NCBI RefSeq assembly: GCF_001007875.1
Contig: NZ_CP011412.1
Span: 1,798,001-1,862,000, forward strand
DNA: 64,000 nt
Direction of reading: 5' to 3'
Source: Sedimenticola thiotaurini
Lineage (GTDB): Bacteria; Pseudomonadota; Gammaproteobacteria; Chromatiales; Chromatiaceae
The position numbers were made by a program, and so were the translations under genes. This document shows, piece after piece, positions 35,280 through 43,167 of the stretch; position 1 is the stretch's first letter, and each line of letters starts with the position of its first letter. Under the pieces are notes generated by a model. The model was not told where the DNA came from. It searched no databases and was given only the letters and a program-made list of their open reading frames with translations.

Positions 35280-36983
35280 TCAGGACTCCTTTGTATCTTT
35301 TTCCAGAACCGGACGGTAACCCCAGTCCCGCACACCCTGAACCACCTGGTCGATTTCATCTACCGGTACATTGAGCATCTGCAGTGCACTGGCACCGAGA
35401 CGCAGGCTGGCCTCAATGGTCTCCGGGTAAGCGTGGGAGGCGCCGGCATCCAGCAGCTGCGTACTGGACTCCAGGTCCCGCGCCCGAACCACCACCGGCA
35501 CCTGGGGGCAGGCCCGACGCATATAGGATATGGCACCCAGGGCGGTGGCGGAGCCGTCCACTGTAATCACCAGCAGGGATGCCCGCTCCACGTGAATCGC
35601 CGCAAGCAAACCCGGGTCGGTGATGTCACCAAAAAACACCTGGTGACCGTCCGCCCGCCCCTGGGCTACCCGTTCTGGATCCGCATCGACGGCCACAAAA
35701 GGAATCCCGCAGGAGTGCAACAGCACGGCGATGGTATGGCCGACCCGGCCGTAGCCGCCGATCACAACCTGTTGTCCAGGAATATCTTTCAATCCCTCGG
35801 AAGAATCGAGCTTCGCACCAGCCCCCTTCACCAGGCGATTCACCACAGGTCCATTGAACCGAATCAGGATAGCCCCCGCAACCATGGAGAGGAGCACAGA
35901 GGTGATCGCTACCTGACTCAGCTGCAGATCCAGCACCTGTGAGTCGATCGCGATGGCGATCAGGGCAAGTCCGAACTCGCCCCCCACACTCAACATCAGG
36001 CCGGTGCGCCAGGCTACCCGTTTATCCGCTGTGACCCGGTGCACCATGATAGCCACGATCAGAATCTTACTTACCAGGATCAGTAGTGCACCCAGCAGCG
36101 CCCAATGCCAGATGGGCGGAATGGAAGCCGGGTCAAAACGCATGCCGATGCCGATAAAAAACAGCCCCAAAAGTACATCACGAAAGGGACTGACACTGGA
36201 TTCAATCTGGTGACGGAACTCGGTTTCACCCAGCATCATACCGGCCAGAAAACCGCCAAAGGCCAGCGACAGGCCCAGGCTATGGGTGGTCCAGGCGGCG
36301 AACAGTGCGACCAGGAGGACGGTCAGGGTAAACATCTCCAGCGAGCGGCGTTCGGAAACCAGTTGAAACAGCGGCCCCAGCAACCAACGTCCGGCAAAAA
36401 ACATCACCAGGAAAGCAAATACCGCCTTGGCCAGGGCCCAGACGAGGGTTACGGACAGCACATCCGGCGCTACCGACATACCCAGAACCGGAATGATGAC
36501 CAGGAACGGCACCGCGGTCACATCCTGAAAAACCGACATGGCCAGACCGAGCCGTCCATGCTGGCTGTTCTCCTCCCCCTGCTCGGTCAACAGACTGGCA
36601 ATAATGGTGGTGGAGGATTGGGCAAATACCGCCCCGAATACAAAGGCCGCCGCGACCGGCAGACCGGCCAGCCAGACCACCACGCCGGCCACCAGGGTGG
36701 TGAACACCACCTGCCCGGTCCCCAGGCCGAGAATCTGATTCCGCAGTGCATTCAACTGGGGTATGGAGAAGTTGAGTCCGATGGTGAACAACAGAAAAAC
36801 CACGCCGAACTCGGCCAGCGCATGCAGCTCCGGCATGGAGACAACCGGCCCCATGGTATAAGGGCCCAGCACCACGCCCACCAGCAGATAACCCAGGCTG
36901 GTGGGAATGTGCAGGCGCTGAAACGTCACCACGATGGCAATCGCAACGGCCAGAAGAAGAAGGATTTGTGCCAGATGTTCCAT
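35280..36983 (-). CDS. Kef-type monovalent cation:proton antiporter (CPA2, with TrkA-N domain)
   Basis: A 567-residue inner-membrane protein. Residues 1-380 form a CPA2 antiporter with about 12 helices, including FLLFTIGLNFS, FAQSSTTIIASLL, FQDVTAVPFLVI and GLFFIGIGMRFD. Residues about 410-530 form a Rossmann TrkA-N domain (VVIGGYGRVGHTIAVLL) that senses nucleotide or redox ligands in this family. I chose the ATG at 36983 (MEHLAQILLLL); the frame from 37082 adds 33 non-family residues. It probably exports K+ in exchange for protons. No ancillary kefF-type gene is beside it. Confidence 0.9.
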   Translation of the reverse strand: MEHLAQILLLLAVAIAIVVTFQRLHIPTSLGYLLVGVVLGPYTMGPVVSMPELHALAEFGVVFLLFTIGLNFSIPQLNALRNQILGLGTGQVVFTTLVAGVVVWLAGLPVAAAFVFGAVFAQSSTTIIASLLTEQGEENSQHGRLGLAMSVFQDVTAVPFLVIIPVLGMSVAPDVLSVTLVWALAKAVFAFLVMFFAGRWLLGPLFQLVSERRSLEMFTLTVLLVALFAAWTTHSLGLSLAFGGFLAGMMLGETEFRHQIESSVSPFRDVLLGLFFIGIGMRFDPASIPPIWHWALLGALLILVSKILIVAIMVHRVTADKRVAWRTGLMLSVGGEFGLALIAIAIDSQVLDLQLSQVAITSVLLSMVAGAILIRFNGPVVNRLVKGAGAKLDSSEGLKDIPGQQVVIGGYGRVGHTIAVLLHSCGIPFVAVDADPERVAQGRADGHQVFFGDITDPGLLAAIHVERASLLVITVDGSATALGAISYMRRACPQVPVVVRARDLESSTQLLDAGASHAYPETIEASLRLGASALQMLNVPVDEIDQVVQGVRDWGYRPVLEKDTKES

Positions 36984-37458
36984 ATAGGGTTCCGTTTCAC
37001 CGCAAGACCCGACTGATACCGATTGTCCGGCAGGCCTTGCACTGATGATAGCTATTTTGGATCCGGTGGGCTTTGACCACACTCAGGATTTTGCCAACCG
37101 GTTATACAAACAGATACTGCTGTCAAATCCAGCCCAAGCAGCTCCGGGTACCGGGCGTCCCGGCTCTACGACAACCGAACCGGTCCGGCAGTTCGCATCT
37201 GTTTTCGGTCTGCCATGAAAAAGTGGTAGCAAACGACTGGCAAAAAAAGAACCCTTTACAGGGTCTCTTCTCTAGCTGGGTCACGGGGTATCCAGTGGTT
37301 TGGACATCAGAACCAATCGGCACCTATTCACGACTGGTAACATACCATCTTCCGAGCATAACGAACCAGATAGCCCATCTGGTAGCGCGCTGGGACGACC
37401 TGAAATTCAACAACCAACGCACCGGGAAGCAGACCAGCCCCGGGGAACAGAGAAAACG
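36984..37458. other. Intergenic region between antiporter and arsR
   Basis: About 475 bases. It holds the antiporter promoter (not resolved) and a small hairpin with a T-run that could end the arsR transcript (entered separately). Open frames here are short, overlap each other on both strands and show no family features, so I call no gene. Confidence 0.5.
37242..37266 (-). terminator. Possible terminator downstream of arsR
   Basis: On the minus strand GACCCT-gtaa-AGGGTT (one G-T pair) is followed after one base by seven T residues. The stem is short, about six pairs. It is 190 bases beyond the arsR stop codon on the same strand. Confidence 0.45.
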
Positions 37459-37779
37459 TCAGCGCGGTCTGGAATCACCTCCATCATCCATGCCCATGCA
37501 ACACTGATCCTGCAAAAAGCCGATCAGATTATCTAAATGTTCATACTCGGGTATACAGACAATGCTGCGGCTGTGCTTCTCCTGCCTGATCAGTCCGACC
37601 CGGGCCATGCGTGCCAGGTGGTGTGACAATGTTGAAGCGGGAATCCCCAGGGCTTTCTGTATCTCCCCTACCGGTGCCCCTGCATGTCCGGCTTTGACCA
37701 GGAACCGAAACACTGACAGCCGGTGGACATTCCCCAGTTCGGCCAGACTGGCCGCGACTTGCTCGTGATCCATGATCAT
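37459..37779 (-). CDS. ArsR-family transcriptional repressor
   Basis: A 106-residue winged-helix protein. The recognition segment reads GIPASTLSHHLARMARVGLIRQEKHSRS, with the wing after it, typical of ArsR/SmtB. The ELCVC-like metal motif of classical ArsR is not seen in the recognition helix. A Cys pair with acidic surroundings (QDQCCMGMDDGGD) sits near the C-terminus and could bind a thiophilic metalloid. It is divergent from the permease at 37884, with two similar AT-rich boxes between the genes, so it probably represses itself and the permease. Confidence 0.9.
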   Translation of the reverse strand: MIMDHEQVAASLAELGNVHRLSVFRFLVKAGHAGAPVGEIQKALGIPASTLSHHLARMARVGLIRQEKHSRSIVCIPEYEHLDNLIGFLQDQCCMGMDDGGDSRPR

Positions 37780-37784
37780 TCCAC

Positions 37785-37867
37785 TTATTTCGATATTTTT
37801 AGAATTATAGTTGACCAGGCAGGATGCAGCAATTTAGGATTCCGTATTATTTCGATTATTCTAGAAA
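37785..37867. promoter_or_regulatory. Pair of similar operator-like boxes between arsR and permease
   Basis: TTATTTCGATATTTTTAGAA (37785-37804) and TTATTTCGATTATTCTAGAA (37847-37866) agree at 17 of 20 positions and have the same orientation, 62 bases apart, within the divergent intergenic region. Their centres have weak dyad symmetry (TTTC...GAAA in the second copy). This is what two binding sites for the ArsR-family protein would look like. Assignment to that protein is inference. Confidence 0.5.
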
Positions 37868-37883
37868 TACAGGAACCTTTAAG

Positions 37884-38915
37884 ATGGCATCTCAACTCCA
37901 GGATACACTCGGCATGTTCGCCTTTCTGGCCGTCGAACTGTCTGCATTATTTATCGGGATCAGCCTGCTGGTGGGCGTTGTTCAACGTCATATCCCGCCA
38001 TCCAGGGTGGAAACCCTGCTGGGAGCCCATCGACGCAGGGGCTACTTCCTGGCCGCCGGCCTCGGTGCAATCACACCTTTTTGCAGCTGTTCAACCATCC
38101 CCATGTTGAAGGGCTTGATTCGGGCTCGGGCGGGATTCGGACCGATGATGGTGTTTCTGTTCGCGTCCCCATTGCTGAACCCCATCATTGTGGCCCTGCT
38201 GATCGCCACTTTCGGAATCACGCTGTCCAGTATCTACGTACTGGCAGCATTCATGGTCTCCCTGGGTGCCGGCCGACTATTGCAAACGCTCGGATTCGAG
38301 CGCTATGTACGACAAGAGAATACTTCGCAAGAGGTCCAATACGGCCCCCCTGCCAATGGGTGCTGCAACGCGCCCGCTGTTGCCAGACAGGAGAGCGTTT
38401 GCTGTGACAGCCGCCCCCTGGAAGAGGTCTCTGTAAGCGGCGCTTCGACCGCAGTGGCGACGGGTGGTTGTTGCGAGGCCCAAATAAGCGCACCCGGGAC
38501 AGGGAAAGGACGCTATACCGGCGTATGGCGTGAAACCTGGTCAGATTTCAGACAGGTTCTGCCCTATCTGCTTGTCGGCATTGTCATTGGCAGCGCGATC
38601 TACGGCTTTATGCCCAGCGGCCTGCTGGAAAAACATGCCGGTCCCGACAATCCCTTGGCCATTCCTGTGGCTGCCATTATCGGTATTCCCCTCTATATCC
38701 GTGCAGAAGCGGTAATACCGATGGCCGCCGCTTTGATGGCCAAAGGGGTTGGTGCTGGAACAGTACTGGCGTTGATTATCGGGAGCGCTGGCGCCAGCCT
38801 CACCGAGTTGATCCTGCTGCGCTCTCTGTTTACGCTCAGGTTGTTGGCGGCCTTCGTGGCCATTGTGTTGGCCATGGCCATGGTTGCGGGTTACACGACG
38901 TTTCTGTTTTTCTGA
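37884..38915 (+). CDS. DUF318/ArsP-like permease with cysteine-rich loop
   Basis: A 343-residue inner-membrane permease of the PF03773 type. Two conserved repeats are seen: FLAAGLGAITPFCSCSTIPMLKGLI (about 52-76) and a second helix set near AAIIGIPLYIRAEAVIPMAAALMAKG. The long central loop carries three Cys pairs (GCCNA, VCCDS, GCCEA), suited to binding soft metals or trivalent arsenicals. I use the ATG at 37884 with AGGAACC before it. Related ArsP proteins export organoarsenicals, but the substrate here is not proven. It is divergent from an ArsR-type gene and convergent with cld. Confidence 0.85.
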   Translation: MASQLQDTLGMFAFLAVELSALFIGISLLVGVVQRHIPPSRVETLLGAHRRRGYFLAAGLGAITPFCSCSTIPMLKGLIRARAGFGPMMVFLFASPLLNPIIVALLIATFGITLSSIYVLAAFMVSLGAGRLLQTLGFERYVRQENTSQEVQYGPPANGCCNAPAVARQESVCCDSRPLEEVSVSGASTAVATGGCCEAQISAPGTGKGRYTGVWRETWSDFRQVLPYLLVGIVIGSAIYGFMPSGLLEKHAGPDNPLAIPVAAIIGIPLYIRAEAVIPMAAALMAKGVGAGTVLALIIGSAGASLTELILLRSLFTLRLLAAFVAIVLAMAMVAGYTTFLFF

Positions 38916-38922
38916 TTAAAAA

Positions 38923-38960
38923 GCTCCACCCATGAGGAGGATCCGGTACATGGGTGGAGC
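38923..38960 (-). terminator. Terminator of the pcr-cld operon
   Basis: A perfect 12-base inverted repeat, GCTCCACCCATG / CATGGGTGGAGC, with a 14-base loop. On the minus strand the stem is followed directly by TTTTT, so it ends the transcript coming from cld. It begins 26 bases beyond the cld stop codon and 8 bases beyond the end of the convergent permease. Confidence 0.85.
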
Positions 38961-38986
38961 GCCTGCACGCATGGTGATGTTTACTG

Positions 38987-39844
<858 letters not shown>

Positions 39845-39925
39845 TCAGCGTTAATTGCTTAAGAGCACGGTTATTAATCCGCTTTTTCTACAGGCTCCCC
39901 GGTTCTCCTTCGGAAGCCTCACAAA

Positions 39926-40507
39926 CTACTCCTGGGCCGCATCCGGATCATAAAATTTGGATATATCCTTGTGTGCGATACCCTTGTGACAATCGATACA
40001 TGTCTCACCGGTTTTCAGAGCCTTGCGGTGACGCCGCTTTGCGGTGGACTTTTGCGCATCGGAAGACATGGCCTCCCAACTGTGGCAGTTTCGACACTCT
40101 CTGGAGTCGGTGGCTTTCATGGTGGCCCACACCCGGTTGGCCAAATGGAGTCGTCTCGCTTCGAACTTCTCCGGTGTACTGACCGTACCCATAATCTTGT
40201 GGTATATCTCTCCACTTGCCTGTACTTTGCGAACTATTTTATGTACCCAGTCTTTCGGTACATGACAGTCGGAACAAATCGCCCTGACCCCGCTCCTGTT
40301 TGAGTAATGAACGGTTTCGGTGTACTCCTTGTAGACGGTATCCTCCATCTCATGACAGCTGATACAGAACTCCAGGGAGTTGGTAGCCTCCATAACGGTG
40401 TTGAAACCACCCCAGAAAATAATACCGGTCACGAAGAACACCATGGCCCCGATTAGGGTAAAGCTGCCCAACCATCCGAGCTTTCTCGTCTTGCTTAATA
40501 TTTTCAT
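39926..40507 (-). CDS. pcrQ: NapC/NirT-type tetrahaem quinol dehydrogenase of the pcr operon
   Basis: A 193-residue membrane-anchored cytochrome. One transmembrane helix near the N-terminus (FTLIGAMVFFVTGIIFWGG) is followed by four haem motifs: CISCH, CSDCH, CRNCH and CIDCH. The family oxidises membrane quinol and passes electrons to periplasmic reductases. Its place between pcrD and cld makes it the likely donor to PcrC and PcrAB. I use the ATG at 40507, preceded by AAGGA, in preference to a GTG two codons upstream. The symbol follows usage for perchlorate islands. Confidence 0.9.
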   Translation of the reverse strand: MKILSKTRKLGWLGSFTLIGAMVFFVTGIIFWGGFNTVMEATNSLEFCISCHEMEDTVYKEYTETVHYSNRSGVRAICSDCHVPKDWVHKIVRKVQASGEIYHKIMGTVSTPEKFEARRLHLANRVWATMKATDSRECRNCHSWEAMSSDAQKSTAKRRHRKALKTGETCIDCHKGIAHKDISKFYDPDAAQE

Positions 40508-40559
40508 ATCCACTGTTTCCTTCTACATCCACTACCCGGAGGTTGAAGACAGAAGCCCT

Positions 40560-41228
40560 TTACTGAATTGATTGCTGTTTCGGCAGACACAAAGAGATGT
40601 CGTTGAGATAGGCGAGCTCCATCTCAATGTAACCAGCCATCAGGTCAGTGAGCGCTATATAGAACGGTTCAATCTTCCTTTTTCTTACTTCCTCCTGGAG
40701 TGGGCCCATCCAGGGTCCAAGGTGACGCTCGAGAAAATCACGCTGTGCGCGGATATAAGGGGTTTTATCGATACCAATCTGACACTGCTTCAACGTCAGA
40801 AATTGCATGAACTCCAGTTCCGCTGTGATGCGATCCTCCAGCTCATGCAGCTCTTCGCTGACCTCGAGACCGAAGTTGTTGTAGAAATCCTTCAGTTCCA
40901 GCAACAACTCAGCCTTACCGCCACCCCGCACATAGCTCCCTTCATAGAGCGATACGCTGCGCTTTGGCAGGTCAGTTTCGAACGCGGTCAGATAGGCCGC
41001 CTCAAACTCCTCATAATCGGCAGTCATGCAGAGGTTCGGTGCAATGGTTGTCTGGAACTCTTCCAGTAACTCCGGTACCGCTTTATCAACCGCAGCGCCC
41101 AGGTCTCGAACAAATCCACCTTGGTTCCAGTATTCATGCAACTCCGCATCCGGGTAAGACAACCCCAGTGCTATCAATCCATACATGCTTGCACGACCTT
41201 CATCTATCGAGCTGACAGATACATTCAT
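40560..41228 (-). CDS. pcrD: TorD/NarJ-type assembly chaperone for perchlorate reductase
   Basis: A 222-residue soluble helical protein of the TorD/DmsD/NarJ type that guides Mo-cofactor loading and Tat export of the catalytic subunit. The characteristic segment around YEGSYVRGGGKAELLLELKDFYNNFGL is clear. The C-terminal region contains FLERHLGPWMGPL, the family helix. The position alpha-beta-cytochrome-chaperone is the order of pcrABCD and not of clrABDC. AAGGAG precedes the ATG. It is not itself exported and has no cofactor. Confidence 0.9.
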   Translation of the reverse strand: MNVSVSSIDEGRASMYGLIALGLSYPDAELHEYWNQGGFVRDLGAAVDKAVPELLEEFQTTIAPNLCMTADYEEFEAAYLTAFETDLPKRSVSLYEGSYVRGGGKAELLLELKDFYNNFGLEVSEELHELEDRITAELEFMQFLTLKQCQIGIDKTPYIRAQRDFLERHLGPWMGPLQEEVRKRKIEPFYIALTDLMAGYIEMELAYLNDISLCLPKQQSIQ

Positions 41229-41273
41229 AACGTTTGCTCCTTAATACCTACTCTATTGAATATCGGGTTAGGG

Positions 41274-42017
41274 CTAATAACTGTCAGGATCTATTGCATT
41301 TTCCTGGAGCTCTTCGCGTATTGCTGGTGCTTCGCCGTTGAATACACCAATCAGTTTGAAGTGTTCATGTATCGGCTTAACGTCACTGTTTTCGCCATGC
41401 AGTACAGATTCCAGGTAATCAAACTTGTACTTATCCCCCAGCGCCGGAGTGAATGGTGTATAGGGCGGATGAGTGGCGGCAAAACCGGAACCTTCGTAGT
41501 TCAGGTGACAGGCGGCGCATTTGGCCTCGTAGTCGTAGTTCTGGCCGGCAGCTATCAGGACACTACGATCGGTATACTCGCCCTCTCTTCTCAGGGTGTT
41601 TTCCGCTTCGCCATGCAGCTCACGAAACTGGCTTCCGGCCCCATGACACGATTCACAGGTAACGCCCTGAAGGGATTTTTTCAGACCAGCCGGTAAATCT
41701 TCACTGTATCCGCCAGGTTCACCATATCCGGTGGTATGGCAACCAATGCAGTTATGGTCCTTGGTGTAATCCTTGGCAGGATCGAGCATGGCCAATTTCT
41801 TGGCTTCACTTTTTACATTCGGCTTAAGTGATTCATACGCTTTTGCATGAACCGTCTCTTCAAAGGTTTCTCCCTGAAGGTCATGGCACTTTATACAGAC
41901 CTCCTTTCCCTCGTAGGTTGCAGACGCGCCAGCCGCTGATACTGTGCCGCTGAAAGCCACCAGGCCAATTAAAACCGTACTGGTTATCAACAGTGATCGA
42001 TGAATACCAATAGACAT
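41274..42017 (-). CDS. pcrC: Periplasmic tetrahaem cytochrome c, perchlorate reductase electron carrier
   Basis: A 247-residue secreted cytochrome. The signal peptide is HRSLLITSTVLIGLVAFSGTVSA, and four haem motifs follow: CIKCH, CIGCH, CESCH and CAACH. It resembles the cytochrome c554 group assigned to PcrC. A monohaem b-type subunit as in chlorate reductase (ClrC) would lack these. I use the ATG at 42017 with GAGAGGA before it; upstream codons are non-family. It would relay electrons between the NapC-type protein and PcrAB. Confidence 0.9.
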   Translation of the reverse strand: MSIGIHRSLLITSTVLIGLVAFSGTVSAAGASATYEGKEVCIKCHDLQGETFEETVHAKAYESLKPNVKSEAKKLAMLDPAKDYTKDHNCIGCHTTGYGEPGGYSEDLPAGLKKSLQGVTCESCHGAGSQFRELHGEAENTLRREGEYTDRSVLIAAGQNYDYEAKCAACHLNYEGSGFAATHPPYTPFTPALGDKYKFDYLESVLHGENSDVKPIHEHFKLIGVFNGEAPAIREELQENAIDPDSY

Positions 42018-42088
42018 GTTAAGTCCTCTCGAATAGATGGGGATGGCAATCATGGGGTGGGTGAAATGCACCCACCCCACTCCTACCT

Positions 42089-43096
42089 TCAGGTTAACGG
42101 TGAGATCATCATGGAATCGCTCATTTCACCAATCATGGTATCCATGAGTGCCGATCCTTGACCCGCCATCTTCTTTTCGCGCTCAGCCCGCAGGATATCC
42201 AGCACACCGACCACATCCGGACCAAACAGTCCCTGAAGCACTTCCAACGGCATCTTCTGTGTGGCAAGCATGTTGCCGTTTTCGTCTTCCTTTAAGGGAC
42301 CGACGAAGGGAGGGATATAGAGTACGTTGGGCTTGGTACCGAACTCCGGATGCATGGGCATTGCTACTTTCCACAACTTAGCCAGCTTGTAGACCGAGCT
42401 TTCGGTGTCATCAATAAACCCGACGTGCATGGCACGACCAACACACTGAGCGACACATGCGGGTGCTACACCCTTCTCTATACGCGGGAAACAACCGATA
42501 CACTTATTGGCTTTTTGATCGGTAGTGTTGAAGTAAACCTTGCCGTAGGGACACGCCTTGATGCACTCCTGGCGACCTTTGCATTTATCCAGGTTTACTA
42601 TATTGAGTCCGTCTTCCGCCCGTTTATAGATTGCATCGTTGGGACAGGACTCCAGACATGCCGGATTTTCACAATGGTTACACATGCGCGGCAGATACTG
42701 GAACATATTGTTGGGGTACTCTCCCGTACCCTGCTCTTCATCCCAGTTCGGCGCCCAGCGGGGTTCTGGGCTCGGTTTCACCCTGCCTTTTTTACCTTCA
42801 AACAGACGGGCGGCATAGTCGTACTCAAACGGCACACCATACTCGTCCAATGTGGGTTTATGGCCATCTTTCTGCAACACGCCATTCTTGTAGCCACCGC
42901 CTTTTTTCTCCCAGTTCCTCGGATACCCCAGGCCCGGGGTGGTTTCCACATTACGCCAGTACATGAACTCCTGACCTGGCGAGGTCGTCCAGAGTTTTTT
43001 ACAGGCGACAGTACAGGTCTGACATCCGATACATTTGTTCAGGTCGACAACATAGGTCAACTGACGATTAGGTTTCACTAACATCTTGTTGGACAT
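42089..43096 (-). CDS. pcrB: Perchlorate reductase beta subunit (Fe-S)
   Basis: A 335-residue iron-sulfur subunit of the type II DMSO-reductase family. Four clusters are predicted from CIGCQTCTVACK, CNHCENPACLESCP, CKGRQECIKACP (one Cys replaced, as in the 3Fe-4S site of NarH) and CIGC/CVAQC. There is no signal peptide, so it is probably carried through the Tat pathway with PcrA. The start ATG at 43096 follows AGAGGA; the frame from 43126 adds ten residues without support. It is 71 bases after pcrA. Confidence 0.93.
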   Translation of the reverse strand: MSNKMLVKPNRQLTYVVDLNKCIGCQTCTVACKKLWTTSPGQEFMYWRNVETTPGLGYPRNWEKKGGGYKNGVLQKDGHKPTLDEYGVPFEYDYAARLFEGKKGRVKPSPEPRWAPNWDEEQGTGEYPNNMFQYLPRMCNHCENPACLESCPNDAIYKRAEDGLNIVNLDKCKGRQECIKACPYGKVYFNTTDQKANKCIGCFPRIEKGVAPACVAQCVGRAMHVGFIDDTESSVYKLAKLWKVAMPMHPEFGTKPNVLYIPPFVGPLKEDENGNMLATQKMPLEVLQGLFGPDVVGVLDILRAEREKKMAGQGSALMDTMIGEMSDSMMISPLT

Positions 43097-43167
43097 GATT
43101 TCTATTCCTCTTAGGTGATCAGCCATGGAGGCTGATCACCGTATTGGTTTGCATATTTACACTGGCA

